In this document: piece by piece, positions 1-9,075 of the stretch
Layout of the letters: each line of letters starts with the position of its first letter
How positions within the stretch are numbered: the stretch's first letter is position 1
From: Kineosporiaceae bacterium
GTDB lineage: Bacteria; Actinomycetota; Actinomycetes; Actinomycetales; Kineosporiaceae
DNA: 64,000 nt
Assembly: GCA_016713225.1 (NCBI GenBank)
Contig: JADJPO010000004.1
Coordinates: 434,001 to 498,000 of the forward strand
Direction of reading: 5' to 3'
Notes under the pieces: generated by a model
Seen by the model: the letters and a program-made list of their open reading frames with translations, nothing else
Databases searched by the model: none
Told to the model about the DNA's origin: nothing
Translations under genes and position numbers: made by a program

Positions 1-325
1 TGCGCCGGGCCTTGTCGTGGCCGCGGATCCAGGCCCGGGGAAAGTTCGCGTGCGACCACGACATGGTGCGCAGGTTCTGCCGCAGGTGTTCGCGCGGCAC
101 CTTGACGTGCACCACCCGGACCCGCGGATCGACGGTGCGCTCCAACTCGGGGTCGATCACCCCGGCCCGCTCGACCCAGTAGTCGCGGTCGGCCGCCAGC
201 ACCGTGACATCGAATCCCCGCCGGGCGAAGTGGTTGGCCCAGCTCCGGATCCGGTACACCCCGCTGCCGCGCGCCGGCGGGAACTGCATACCCAGCAGCA
301 ACACGTGAGGCCGCGAACTGCTCAC
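1..325 (-). CDS. GT4-type glycosyltransferase, N-terminal part (runs off left edge)
   Basis: About 108 N-terminal residues are visible. They begin at a GTG (325) that overlaps the stop codon of the preceding gene by four bases (GTGA), so the genes are probably translationally coupled. The N-terminus contains FPPARGSGVYRI followed by a Rossmann-like strand (FDVTVLAAD). This matches the start of the two enzymes at 12106-13494 and 15432-16871 (GFPPSRxGGVxRALATANAF), so it is a third, more distant member of that GT4 group. It is the last visible gene of a minus-strand glycosyltransferase operon. The catalytic C-terminal half lies outside the window, so the donor and acceptor sugars cannot be judged. 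Confidence 0.75.
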   Translation of the reverse strand, partial: MSSSRPHVLLLGMQFPPARGSGVYRIRSWANHFARRGFDVTVLAADRDYWVERAGVIDPELERTVDPRVRVVHVKVPREHLRQNLRTMSWSHANFPRAWIRGHDKARR

Positions 326-3042
326 TGTGACCCACCCACCGTGGGAACACCCTCCGCATCCAGGGACAAGGCCGGTACCGCATCCAGGAACGAGGCCAGG
401 ACGCCGGCCGAGCGCCGTCCGTCGTGCACCTCGGTGACGAAGCCGGGCCCGGACGCCGCCGCCCGCGCAGCCCCGTCGCGGTCGTCGAGCACCTGCTGCA
501 TCACCTCGCCCAGACTACGGGGCGTGGCCTCGAGCACGGGCACTTCTGCACCGGTCAGCGCCTGCACCGCCTCGCGCAACGGCTGCCCGAGGTGACCGAG
601 CACCACCCGTCCGGCGGCCATCGCCTCGCAGGCCAGCACGCCGTAGAGCCCGAGCAGCAGTTGGTCGACCACGACGTCGGCGGTGCGGATCAGCTCGGCG
701 GCCTGCTCCGGCGGCATCCCGGTGACCATGCGCAGCTCGATCACCCCGCGCTCGGACAGCGGGCCGAGCACCCGCTCGACGTCCACGGTGCCCTTGAGGG
801 CCGGGTTGGACGGCGCGTGGACGACGAGCGGTCGCGCTCGCTCGAGCGGCGCGGGCGCGCCGTGAGGTGAGAACCGATCGGTGTCGACGACCACCGGCAG
901 CCACTGCGCGGGGGCAGCAGGCTCGGCGCGTTCGGGGAGGTAGTCGAGCTGATCGGGGGTCGAGGCGAACAGCGGCCCGTCGAAGGCCCGCACCTGCGGC
1001 AGCAGCGCATCGCAGCGGGCCTGCAGCCGCCGGGTCAGCTCGCTCCTGGGGTCGGCGAACGGCGAGAACTCGTGCGTCAGACGGTGCCGGCGCGGATCGC
1101 GCACCTCCGAGCCGTGGAACACCAGCCCCACCTGGACCCCGCTCGCCCGCAACAGCGCGGCGTCCGCGACGAAGTCCCGCCCGGCGAGTCCCCCCAGGAT
1201 CGGCCGGCCCGCCTCGAGCAGCACATGCGTCCAGGTGGCGCGGGCCCGGGCCAGGGTACGCAACTGCCAGTCGGCGTCGGTCAGATAGGCCTGCCGGGCC
1301 ACCAGCTCGTCGGCGGGGTAGTCGTACTTCTCGTTGCGCAGCGCCACCACGTACCCGGCGACACCCTCGAGATGCCCTGCGGCGCAACGGGTCCACGCCC
1401 AGGCCTGCCCGGCGCTGTTGGCCGGCCCGATGGCCAGGGTGCGTTGTCCGTCGGGTACGGCGAGTTCGTCCGGCTCGGCCACGGTCAACGCGGCCGCCGC
1501 GGCGTCCACCTCCGTGAACGGCGCCTCCGGCAGCAGGTCGCGGTACACCCCTTGCAGCACCGTTGCCTGCGCCTGCCAGGTGTAGGCCCCCCGCAACGCG
1601 GGATCGTCCATCCGCGCGCGGATCTGCTCGCGGTCGGCCAGCACCCGCTGCACGGCCCGGGCCAGATCGGCGGCGTCACCGGCGATGTGCACCTCGCCCA
1701 GATCGTGCCGGCGCACGAAGTCGGCCTGGGCCCGGCAATCGCTGACCACCATCGGCAACCGGGCGTGCAGGTACTCGAACAGCTTGTTGGCCAGCGCCAT
1801 CTCGTGAGACCCGAAGTGCCGCAACGGGATCAGGCCCACATCGGCGGTCCGCAGGAACGAGACCACCTGGTCCGGGGCGACCCCGGGAACGACGTGCAAC
1901 CGGTCGGCCACGCCGGCCTGGTCCGCCGCGGTGCGCACCGCGGCCACCGCCGGGGTGTGCACCGAGGGCACCGCCACCACGACCAGATGGGCCTCGGGCA
2001 GGTGGGTCAACGCCGCCACCGCGGTCTCGACGCCGCGGGCCGCCTGCACTCCCCCGCTGTAGACCAGCAGCGTCGCCCAGGCGGGAACCCCGGCCGCGGT
2101 GCGGACGTCGGCGGCACCCGCCCCGAGTGCCTCGCTCACCTCGGCCACCTCGGCCACCTCGGACGCCGCGGCGCCCGCCAGGGGCGGCACGTTCAGCACC
2201 ACGTCCGGCAGTCGAGGCAGGCCGTAGCGCTGCTGCAGCGCCTCGGCCAACGGTGGCGAGACGGTGATCACCCGGTCGGCGCGCCGGGCCCACCGCTTCT
2301 CGAGCGCGGCCCAGGCGGCGACCACGCGCGCCGTCCGGCCGCCGTAGCGCGACAGTCCCGGCACCCACTCGTGGGCGTCGTACACCCACGGCACCGTGCG
2401 TCCGGCGGCCCGTGCCCGGGCCACGGCGCGGCCGACCACCGCCAGGAAGTGCACGTCGTGGGCATGGATCGCGTCGGGAGCCAACTCGTCGAGTACCGGC
2501 CCGACCGCCACCTCGAGGTCGTCGATCTCGGGGACGATGCGTTCGGGGGTGGCGCCCACCGTGAGCTTCTGGACGCCGCGGTCGTAGACCTTGAACGCCA
2601 ACGTCGCCGCCCGCGCCGCACGACGGCGGCCCAGACCCTCGGCCCGCACCGTGAGGCGCCGGGCCTGGGTGACCTGGCGGGCCAGCGCCCCGCCCACCCC
2701 GTCGCGCACGGCGGCGTCGCGATGCGCCACCGCGAGCCGCCGACGCTCGACCGCCTCGTCGGCAGGATCCGCGGTGAGCCAGCCGATCTCGCCGCGATGC
2801 AGCCGAGAACGCCGTTCCCGGCGGCGGTCACGCAGCAGGAAGTCGACGGGCACCCGCAGGATCGTGACCGGACCCAGCCGGGTGGTGCTGCGTCGCGGCT
2901 GCGCGGTGATGCCGACGATCGTCACCCGGGCACCCAGGGCGGCCACGGCCAGCGCACTCTTACGCACCCGGGTGTCCGCGCTGACGTCGTTGGCGACCAG
3001 CATCACCACGTGGGGCAGGGCAGGGCCGGGCAACGTGGTCAC
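322..3042 (-). CDS. Two-domain glycosyltransferase (GT4 plus second GT-like domain)
   Basis: This 906-residue protein starts at GTG 3042, which overlaps the upstream stop by four bases. Residues about 1-540 form a GT4/GT-B enzyme: VVMLVANDVSADTRVRKSA at the N-terminus, HAHDVHFLAVVG and VYDAHEW mid-domain, and NKLFEYLHARLPMVVSD as the nucleotide-sugar loop. From about residue 565 a second glycosyltransferase-like domain begins (LAIGPANSAGQAWAW, LLEAGRPILGG, VVHAPSNPALKGT, EVHDGRRSAGVL). This second half is clearly similar to the separate protein at 14049-15269. The gene is therefore a fusion of two GT-B enzymes and may add two sugars in sequence. A short 9-bp repeat encodes a Glu-Val-Ala run near residue 300. 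Donor and acceptor are unknown. Confidence 0.85.
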   Translation of the reverse strand: MTTLPGPALPHVVMLVANDVSADTRVRKSALAVAALGARVTIVGITAQPRRSTTRLGPVTILRVPVDFLLRDRRRERRSRLHRGEIGWLTADPADEAVERRRLAVAHRDAAVRDGVGGALARQVTQARRLTVRAEGLGRRRAARAATLAFKVYDRGVQKLTVGATPERIVPEIDDLEVAVGPVLDELAPDAIHAHDVHFLAVVGRAVARARAAGRTVPWVYDAHEWVPGLSRYGGRTARVVAAWAALEKRWARRADRVITVSPPLAEALQQRYGLPRLPDVVLNVPPLAGAAASEVAEVAEVSEALGAGAADVRTAAGVPAWATLLVYSGGVQAARGVETAVAALTHLPEAHLVVVAVPSVHTPAVAAVRTAADQAGVADRLHVVPGVAPDQVVSFLRTADVGLIPLRHFGSHEMALANKLFEYLHARLPMVVSDCRAQADFVRRHDLGEVHIAGDAADLARAVQRVLADREQIRARMDDPALRGAYTWQAQATVLQGVYRDLLPEAPFTEVDAAAAALTVAEPDELAVPDGQRTLAIGPANSAGQAWAWTRCAAGHLEGVAGYVVALRNEKYDYPADELVARQAYLTDADWQLRTLARARATWTHVLLEAGRPILGGLAGRDFVADAALLRASGVQVGLVFHGSEVRDPRRHRLTHEFSPFADPRSELTRRLQARCDALLPQVRAFDGPLFASTPDQLDYLPERAEPAAPAQWLPVVVDTDRFSPHGAPAPLERARPLVVHAPSNPALKGTVDVERVLGPLSERGVIELRMVTGMPPEQAAELIRTADVVVDQLLLGLYGVLACEAMAAGRVVLGHLGQPLREAVQALTGAEVPVLEATPRSLGEVMQQVLDDRDGAARAAASGPGFVTEVHDGRRSAGVLASFLDAVPALSLDAEGVPTVGGSQ

Positions 3043-4802
3043 GGCGCCACCACCTGCCCGGCCTCGCTGTCGACGCTCGGGCCGAGTGGCCCGACCCGGT
3101 CGAGCTCGACCACCGGCTGCAGCTGCGGATGCGCGGCCAGCAGGGCCCGCGCCAACGGCATCGACTGGCAGTCCCCCAACACCAGCTGAGCCCCCTGCAA
3201 GAAGTCGTCGTCCACTCGGACCCCCGCAGCGCGCTGGCGCGGAACGGTTCCGGCGTCGAGCAGCCGCAGCGCCCGGCGTCGCAACGACCCGACCGTGCGC
3301 CGGGCCCGGACGGCGAGCGAGGCACCCGGCGCCGCCATGGCGGACACCTCGACGCCGCCGGTGAGCGCGCTCGCCTGCTTGGTCGCCACGACGGTGGCCG
3401 CGGCGCCCGTCGCCTGCTCGCGCAGCGGGACGTCGTCGCTGATCAGCGCCACAGGCACCCCGAGGGTGCCGGCAGCCTCCAGCTCGGCCTGCACGTGGTA
3501 GCGGCGCCACCCCGAAACCGCCACCAGGACAACACGTTCCGGCGGCGCGGCGGCGCCGTTCAGCGCGTCGCCCGGGACGTCAGGGGTCGCCACAGTGCCG
3601 GGTAACCCGTAGGCCCGAGCCAGTGCAGCGCTGATCGCCTCCCGGCCGTAGCGGGCATCGAGCGTGGCGCGGGCGGCGTCCAGATCGAGGTCACCCAGCC
3701 CGGCGGACAGGTCTCGCCAGGCCTCGACCAGCTCGTCCGGGTCGTCGTTCACGTCGACGAACCGGCCCACCTGGTCCTCCACCCCGGCCAGGGCCTCCTG
3801 CGGGCCGCCGCTGCGCGTGACGATCACCGGCAGGCCGGCGGCCACCGCCTCGGGCACCGCCAGGTGGAAGGTCTCGTAGGTGCTCGGCGCGAGCAACAGG
3901 TCGTAGGACGGCAACTGCGCCAACAACTCACGGTGGCGCACCACGCCGGGCAGGTGCAGCTTGTCGGCCACCCCACCGTCACGCGCGAGCCCGATCAGGA
4001 CCTCGGCCAACGCGCCGCTGCCGAACAGGGTCAGGCTCAGCTCGCCGTCCTCGCGGGCTGCGGTGACAAAGGCCCGAACCAGCCGCACCACGCCCTTGCG
4101 TTCGTGCAGCCCGCCGATGAACACCCAGCGGCGCAACCGCTCGGGCAGGCTGGACCGCCGTGGCGCCCCGGCGAAGTCGACCGGGTTCGCCAGCACCCGA
4201 ACCACACCCTGCGGGTCGGGCACCGCGTCGAGGATCTGTTCGCGCAGCAGGTTGCTGACACAGAACACCGCATCGGCTCGCTCGATCAGCTCGGCGTAGT
4301 GCTCCCGCGCGGCCGGCTGGGCCAGCACGTCCCGCAAGGCCGTGGAGTGCTCGGTGGCGAACACCCTCGCCCCGGGCTCGGCCAGCCGGGCGGCCACCAG
4401 CCCGCCCAGGTAGCCGACGTGGCCGTGCACCACGGGCGAGGCGAAGGTGCCGACCGCCCGCGAGACGTCACGCACCGCGGCCTCGGCCCGCGCCCCCCAG
4501 TCGGCGCCGCCGACGGTGAACACCGGCACCCGGTCGAGCGGTCCGGCGACCCCGTGCAACCGGGTGCCGCCGCTGTGCCGCAGCCGGTCGAGCACCGCGT
4601 CGAACGAGGGACGCAGCGCCAGAGCCGCCGCGGCATCACCGCCCGGCCACTCCAGGCCGTGCACCACGTGCACCCCACCCGGACGCACCCCGGGTAACCC
4701 CGAGGCCAGCACCGCGTGCTCGGCGACGAACGAGCCGGCCATGCGGTTGTAGGGCGTGGGGTACCAGGGCGTGGCCACGGTGACGTCGAACCGCTCAGCC
4801 AT
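3039..4802 (-). CDS. GT4 glycosyltransferase with C-terminal domain X
   Basis: This 587-residue protein starts at ATG 4802, where the GT fold begins (FDVTVATPWYPTPYNRMAGS). Residues about 1-400 are a standard GT4 retaining glycosyltransferase with VHGHVGYLGG, FCVSNLLRE, FIGGLHERKGVV and the donor-binding stretch PSTYETFHLAVPEAVAAGLP. After a linker, residues about 418-587 form an extra domain that starts VVLVAVSGW and ends AQLVLGDCQSMPLARALLAA. The same two end motifs occur in the small proteins at 13491-13949 and 16868-17575, which follow other GT4 genes. The fusion suggests that domain X works together with GT4 enzymes. The domain itself is not one I recognise. The gene is coupled to the next one by a four-base overlap. 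Confidence 0.85.
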   Translation of the reverse strand: MAERFDVTVATPWYPTPYNRMAGSFVAEHAVLASGLPGVRPGGVHVVHGLEWPGGDAAAALALRPSFDAVLDRLRHSGGTRLHGVAGPLDRVPVFTVGGADWGARAEAAVRDVSRAVGTFASPVVHGHVGYLGGLVAARLAEPGARVFATEHSTALRDVLAQPAAREHYAELIERADAVFCVSNLLREQILDAVPDPQGVVRVLANPVDFAGAPRRSSLPERLRRWVFIGGLHERKGVVRLVRAFVTAAREDGELSLTLFGSGALAEVLIGLARDGGVADKLHLPGVVRHRELLAQLPSYDLLLAPSTYETFHLAVPEAVAAGLPVIVTRSGGPQEALAGVEDQVGRFVDVNDDPDELVEAWRDLSAGLGDLDLDAARATLDARYGREAISAALARAYGLPGTVATPDVPGDALNGAAAPPERVVLVAVSGWRRYHVQAELEAAGTLGVPVALISDDVPLREQATGAAATVVATKQASALTGGVEVSAMAAPGASLAVRARRTVGSLRRRALRLLDAGTVPRQRAAGVRVDDDFLQGAQLVLGDCQSMPLARALLAAHPQLQPVVELDRVGPLGPSVDSEAGQVVAP

Positions 4803-4820
4803 CGACCGCGGCGCCCCTTT

Positions 4821-4866
4821 CTGACCGGTGCGTGTCCGACCGGTGCATGCCTGGCCGGTGCGTGGC
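4821..4866. repeat. Three imperfect 15-bp tandem repeats
   Basis: The 65-bp gap between the dehydrogenase gene and the GT4 gene holds three copies of a unit built around CCGGTGCGTG, spaced about 15 bp apart. It lies just upstream of the GT4 start at 4802. No function is evident; it may be simple slippage. Confidence 0.5.
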
Positions 4867-4867
4867 C

Positions 4868-6181
4868 TCAGCCACGCCCCACGACGCGCAGCGTGACATC
4901 CGGCCAGTTCGCGGCGTCCAGCACCCCACGGCCGTCGACCACGGTGCGCACCCCCGGCAGATCGGTCGCGGTGAGCGTGCGGTAGCCGGCGTGGTCGGTG
5001 TGCAGGATCGCGGCGTCCACCGCAGTGCCCTTGGGGTAGGCGGTGAAGCCGTACCGCTCCAGCTCGGCGTCGGCGAACATCGGGTCGTCCACGAACACCT
5101 CGGCACCGCGCGCCCGCAATGCCTCGACGGTGGCGAAGACGCCACTGAACGCGGTCTCCTTCACCCCGCCCCGGTAGCTCGCCCCGAGCACCAGCACCCG
5201 CTGACCGCGCAGGTCGCCGTGGGCACCCTCGAGCACCCCGACGGTGTACTCGGGCATCTCGGCGTTCGCCTGCCGGGCCGCGCGGACGACGGTGGCGTCG
5301 GGGTCGTTGAACAGGTACAGCCGCGGGTACACCGGGATGCAGTGCCCGCCCACCGCAATACCGGGCCGGTGGATGTGGCTGAACGGCTGGCTGTTGCTGG
5401 CCTCGATCACCTGGTGCACGTCGATGCCGTTGCGTGCCGCGAACCGGGCGAACTGGTTGGCCAGGCCGATGTTGACGTCGCGGTAGGTGGTCTCGGCGAG
5501 CTTGGCCATCTCGGCCGCCTCGGCGCTGCCCAGGTCCCACACGCCGTTGGGGCGGTCGAGGTCGGGGCGCTCGTCGAAGGTCAGCACCTGCTCGTAGAAC
5601 GCCTGCCCGCGCTTGGCACTCTCGGCGTCGATGCCACCGATCAGCTTGGGGTACTTGCGCAGGTCGGCGAACACCCGACCGGTGAACACCCGCTCGGGGC
5701 TGAACACGAGGTGGAAGTCCTTGCCGGCGCTCAGGCCACTGCCCGCCTCGAGCATCGGCAGGAACCGGGTGCGCGTGGTGCCGACCGGCAGCGTGGTCTC
5801 GTAGCTGACCAGGGTGCCCGGCTGCAGCCCGGCCGCGATGGCGCGGGTGGCGTCGTCCATCCAGCCGAAGTCGGGCTGACTGTCGGCGTCGACGAACAGC
5901 GGGACGACGACCACGACGGCTTCGCTGCGCCGCACCGCCTCGGTGGTGTCGGTGGTGGCCTCCAGCCGACCGGCCGGGGCGCCGTTGACACTGCGACCGG
6001 CCACGACGTCGGCGAGGTAGTCGGCGAGGTGGTCCTCACCGGGGAAGGGCTCGATGCCCGCGTTGACGGTCTCGACCAGACCGGCGTTCACGTCGGCACC
6101 GATCACGTGGTGCCCGCGGGTGGCGAACTGGACCGCCAGAGGCAGACCGATCTTGCCGAGGGCGACGACAGTGATGTTCAC
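4868..6181 (-). CDS. UDP-N-acetylglucosamine/-mannosamine 6-dehydrogenase (WbpA/WecC family)
   Basis: This 437-residue NAD-dependent nucleotide-sugar dehydrogenase oxidises C6 of a UDP-HexNAc to the uronic acid in the cytoplasm. An N-terminal Rossmann fold is visible (ITVVALGKIGLPLAVQFA). The catalytic cysteine sits in AVGGHCIPVYP, and the substrate-binding region includes AEMAKLAETTYRDVNI. Length is typical for the family. The GTG start at 6181 overlaps the stop of the preceding gene (GTGA). Because the 3-dehydrogenase, aminotransferase, acetyltransferase and 2-epimerase of the diacetamido-mannuronate route lie at 7864-11980, the best reading is UDP-GlcNAc 6-dehydrogenase (WbpA role), the first step. 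ManNAc specificity (WecC role) is the alternative. Confidence 0.88.
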   Translation of the reverse strand: MNITVVALGKIGLPLAVQFATRGHHVIGADVNAGLVETVNAGIEPFPGEDHLADYLADVVAGRSVNGAPAGRLEATTDTTEAVRRSEAVVVVVPLFVDADSQPDFGWMDDATRAIAAGLQPGTLVSYETTLPVGTTRTRFLPMLEAGSGLSAGKDFHLVFSPERVFTGRVFADLRKYPKLIGGIDAESAKRGQAFYEQVLTFDERPDLDRPNGVWDLGSAEAAEMAKLAETTYRDVNIGLANQFARFAARNGIDVHQVIEASNSQPFSHIHRPGIAVGGHCIPVYPRLYLFNDPDATVVRAARQANAEMPEYTVGVLEGAHGDLRGQRVLVLGASYRGGVKETAFSGVFATVEALRARGAEVFVDDPMFADAELERYGFTAYPKGTAVDAAILHTDHAGYRTLTATDLPGVRTVVDGRGVLDAANWPDVTLRVVGRG

Positions 6182-7806
6182 GAAGACCTTCCATCGACGG
6201 TGAGCGATCCGAACGGCTCGACCTCGATGCCGTCCGGGGTCGGGGGCGCCACCAGAGGTGTGTACACCCCGCGGATGGCGCGCTCCTGGCCCTGCCAAGA
6301 GTAGTGCCGACGCACCTGTTGCCAGTGCGGGTCGTAGGAGTTGCGCGGATTGTCGAGCGCTCGCCGGACGGCGCGAGCCAGGCTCACGCCGGCCGTGGCG
6401 GCGTCCTGACCGGTACCGGACCGGTTCGGACGACCGAACGAGAACACCTCGCCCAGGTCGTGCTCGCGCACGAAGGCCGCGATCAAGGCCGCGTCGCAGG
6501 TCACCATGGGCAACCCCGCGTGCACGCTCTCGAACAATTTGTTGGGCAGCGCCTGCTCGATGTTGGCCGACCCGGTGCGGATCGGGAACACCGCAAGATC
6601 CGCGCCCGCCAGATAGTGCAGCAGGTGATCCTGGCCGACCGGGGGCGCGACGTGAAACCGCTCACCCACCCCGAGTTCTGCCGCCCGCTGCTGCAGCGCG
6701 GGCAGCTGTGGGTGCGGGTAGGGCACCGGCACCACGACGGCGTGCACCCCCGGCAGGTGGGGCAGCGCCTCGATCAGCACATCGACGCCACGGGCCTGGC
6801 TGACCGCGCCGGAATAGACCAGCAGCGGCACCTCGGCGGCCAACGGCCGACCGGCCACGTCGATGACGTCGCGCACCGTCGGCAACCCCCAGACGGCGCC
6901 ACCCCCCGGACGGCGCGTGACGTCGTCCACCGGCACGTTCAGCACCACCGTGGGGGTGGTGGCCAGCGCATAGCGCGCCGCCAGGGTGGCGGCGATGGGT
7001 TCCGAGACCGTGATCACCGCCTCGGCCTGACGGATGTAGCGGGCCTCCTCACGCACCAGCACGGCGTGCCGGCGGCGACGTCCCTGCTCCTGCACCGGTA
7101 GACCGGCGAAGTCCTCACGGGCGTCGTAGATCACGTGGCAGGCGGCACCGGCGGCGCGGCGACGGCGAGCGGCACGCACCGCAGTGCCGAGTACCAGGGG
7201 GTGGTGGGCGTGGATCACCTCGGGTTCGAGCCGATCGAGCACCGGGGCGAAGGCCGCCGCGTAGTCCTCGATCTCGGGCAGCACCCCACGGGTGGTGGCC
7301 AGCCAGGTCGAGTTGGCGCGCAGGTCGTCCCACCGCCGCCAGGCCAGCCGGTGCGCGACGTTGATGGCCCACTGCAGCTTGCCGCGGCCCCCGCGCCAGG
7401 CCAGCCGGACGCCGCCCAGCACCTTCCGGGCGCCGCTCGCGGTGGTCATCGCGGCCCGCAGCTCACGCATCGCGGTGCGGTACTCGTCCTCGGAGGAGCG
7501 GTCGAGCAGGGTGAACCGGCGGCGCCGACGGTGCACCAAGGCGGCGCGATGCAGGTCACGGTGCGTGGTACCGACCAGCACGGTGTGCACGGTGACCTGC
7601 AGTTCCCCGCCGCGGCCGTGCGCGGTGAGATGACGCGGTGTCGTGACGGCGGCTGCCGCTGTGCCGGTCGACGAGCCGGCCGGCTCGGCGGACAGCAGGT
7701 GCACGTCGTACCCGAGCCGCGCCAGCGTCATCCCGAACTTCTTGGCCCGGGAGTCGGTGTCGACGCCATTGGCACGGAACAGCACCACCCGCGGCCGGCT
7801 CGACAC
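6178..7806 (-). CDS. GT4 glycosyltransferase
   Basis: This 542-residue GT-B enzyme starts at GTG 7806; a TACCCT hexamer ends seven bases before the start. The N-terminus (VVLFRANGVDTDSRAKKFG) belongs to the same group as the first half of the 322-3042 protein and the 20401-21756 protein. HAHHPLVLG, VITVSEPIAATLA, LLVYSGAVSQARGVD and NKLFESVHAGLPMV mark the GT-B core and the donor site. The N-terminal domain is longer than usual, with a basic Arg-rich stretch near residues 95-160. It is the first gene of the minus-strand operon that runs to the left edge, and it diverges from the 2-epimerase gene. Confidence 0.85.
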   Translation of the reverse strand: MSSRPRVVLFRANGVDTDSRAKKFGMTLARLGYDVHLLSAEPAGSSTGTAAAAVTTPRHLTAHGRGGELQVTVHTVLVGTTHRDLHRAALVHRRRRRFTLLDRSSEDEYRTAMRELRAAMTTASGARKVLGGVRLAWRGGRGKLQWAINVAHRLAWRRWDDLRANSTWLATTRGVLPEIEDYAAAFAPVLDRLEPEVIHAHHPLVLGTAVRAARRRRAAGAACHVIYDAREDFAGLPVQEQGRRRRHAVLVREEARYIRQAEAVITVSEPIAATLAARYALATTPTVVLNVPVDDVTRRPGGGAVWGLPTVRDVIDVAGRPLAAEVPLLVYSGAVSQARGVDVLIEALPHLPGVHAVVVPVPYPHPQLPALQQRAAELGVGERFHVAPPVGQDHLLHYLAGADLAVFPIRTGSANIEQALPNKLFESVHAGLPMVTCDAALIAAFVREHDLGEVFSFGRPNRSGTGQDAATAGVSLARAVRRALDNPRNSYDPHWQQVRRHYSWQGQERAIRGVYTPLVAPPTPDGIEVEPFGSLTVDGRSS

Positions 7807-7813
7807 AGCGCTC

Positions 7814-7855
7814 AGGGTAGTACCGATGAGGCATGGCGCCGTCCGCCCCTAGAGT
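7814..7855. promoter_or_regulatory. Divergent promoter pair, GT operon and 2-epimerase gene
   Basis: On the minus strand TACCCT (plus-strand 7814-7819) ends 7 nt before GTG 7806. On the plus strand TAGAGT (7850-7855) ends 8 nt before GTG 7864. Both look like -10 boxes of leaderless transcripts. No clear -35 box is visible. Confidence 0.5.
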
Positions 7856-7863
7856 GGGGCGCC

Positions 7864-9075
7864 GTGAAGGTGTTGAGCGTCGTCGGTGCCCGCCCCCAGT
7901 TCGTCAAGCTCGCCCCGGTGGCGGCCGCGTTCGCGGCCACCACGGCCGGGTCGGCGTCCAGGTCGGGCGCCGGATCGAGCGAGTCCATCGAGCACGTCAT
8001 CGTGCACACCGGTCAGCACTACGACGCCTTGATGTCGGACGCGTTCTTCGCCGACCTGCACATCCCCGCCCCCGACGTGCACCTGGGCGTCGGGTCCGGC
8101 TCGCACGGCGCGCAGACCGGGGCGATGCTCGCCGCGATGGACGAGGTGCTCACCACGCACCGCCCCGACTGGGTGCTGGTCTACGGCGACACCAACTCGA
8201 CCCTGGCCGGGGCCGTGGCGGCGGTGAAGCTGCACCTGCCGGTGGCCCACCTCGAGGCCGGGCTGCGCTCGTTCAACCGGCGTATGCCCGAGGAGCACAA
8301 CCGAGTGCTCACCGACCACGCCGCCGACCTGCTCTTGGCACCCACCCAGGTCGCGATGGACCACCTGGCGGTCGAAGGTCTGGCCGCCCGGTCGCGGCTG
8401 GTGGGCGACGTGATGACCGATGTCTGCTTCCTGGTGCGCGATGCCGTGCGCGAGGCGCCCGCCGACCTGCCGGACGGCGTCGACCCCGCCGCGCCGTACG
8501 TGGTGGCGACCATCCACCGGGCCGACAACACCGACGAGCCGCAGCGGCTGGCGGCGCTGATCGACGCCCTGGCGCGGGTGCCGGTACCCGTCGTCCTGCT
8601 GGCCCACCCGCGGCTGCGCGCCCGCGCCGAGGAGTTCGGGATCTCGTTGTCCCGTGGTGCCTCCGGTACCGGGGCATCGCGGGTGGTCGCGACCGACCCA
8701 CTGCCCTACCCCCAGATGGTGCGCGCCGTGATGGGCGCGGCCGGGGTGGTGACCGACTCGGGCGGCCTGCAGAAGGAGGCGTTCCTGCTCGGGACGCCGT
8801 GCACCACACTGCGCACCGAGACCGAGTGGACCGAGACCCTCGAGTCGGGCTGGAACATCCTCGACCCCGGTCTGGCCCAGGTCGCCGATGTCGCCGTCCG
8901 CGCCGTCCCCGCCGGCCCGCAGTCGACGCCCTACGGCGACGGCAAGGCCGCCTTCCGGGTCGCCGACGAACTGCTCGCCGCCCACGGGTGCCGCCCACGG
9001 GTGATTCGCCTGATCACGTTGAAGATCACGTTGCGGGATTCCGTCGCATTCACGCATACGAATCCCTCAGCGTGA
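7864..9075 (+). CDS. wecB: Non-hydrolysing UDP-GlcNAc-type 2-epimerase (WecB/WbpI)
   Basis: The gene encodes 403 residues as read. The family signature is clear: VVGARPQFVKLAPV at the N-terminus, VIVHTGQHYD, VYGDTNSTLAG, HLEAGLRSFNRRMPEEHNR, VATIHRADNTD and TDSGGLQKEAFLLGTPC. It inverts C2 of a UDP-HexNAc. Next to the 3-amino-uronate genes it may act as WbpI on UDP-GlcNAc(3NAc)A, although a plain WecB role cannot be excluded. A 13-bp tandem duplication (8978-9003) shifts the frame near the end. Without it the reading frame would stop after LLAAHG, at 375 residues, the usual family length. The last ~28 residues are therefore new and run into a palindromic repeat. Confidence 0.9.
   Translation: MKVLSVVGARPQFVKLAPVAAAFAATTAGSASRSGAGSSESIEHVIVHTGQHYDALMSDAFFADLHIPAPDVHLGVGSGSHGAQTGAMLAAMDEVLTTHRPDWVLVYGDTNSTLAGAVAAVKLHLPVAHLEAGLRSFNRRMPEEHNRVLTDHAADLLLAPTQVAMDHLAVEGLAARSRLVGDVMTDVCFLVRDAVREAPADLPDGVDPAAPYVVATIHRADNTDEPQRLAALIDALARVPVPVVLLAHPRLRARAEEFGISLSRGASGTGASRVVATDPLPYPQMVRAVMGAAGVVTDSGGLQKEAFLLGTPCTTLRTETEWTETLESGWNILDPGLAQVADVAVRAVPAGPQSTPYGDGKAAFRVADELLAAHGCRPRVIRLITLKITLRDSVAFTHTNPSA
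8978..9003. repeat. 13-bp perfect tandem duplication at the 3' end of the 2-epimerase gene
   Basis: CCGCCCACGGGTG occurs twice in direct succession (8978-8990 and 8991-9003). Thirteen is not a multiple of three, so the second copy changes the frame. With one copy the sequence reads CAC GGG TGA and the gene ends. Confidence 0.9.

Noticed and set aside
1072..3189. Long plus-strand open frame of about 700 codons opposite the glycosyltransferases
   Set aside because: The translation is His/Arg/Gly-rich without domains, and the minus strand encodes clear glycosyltransferase motifs across the same bases.
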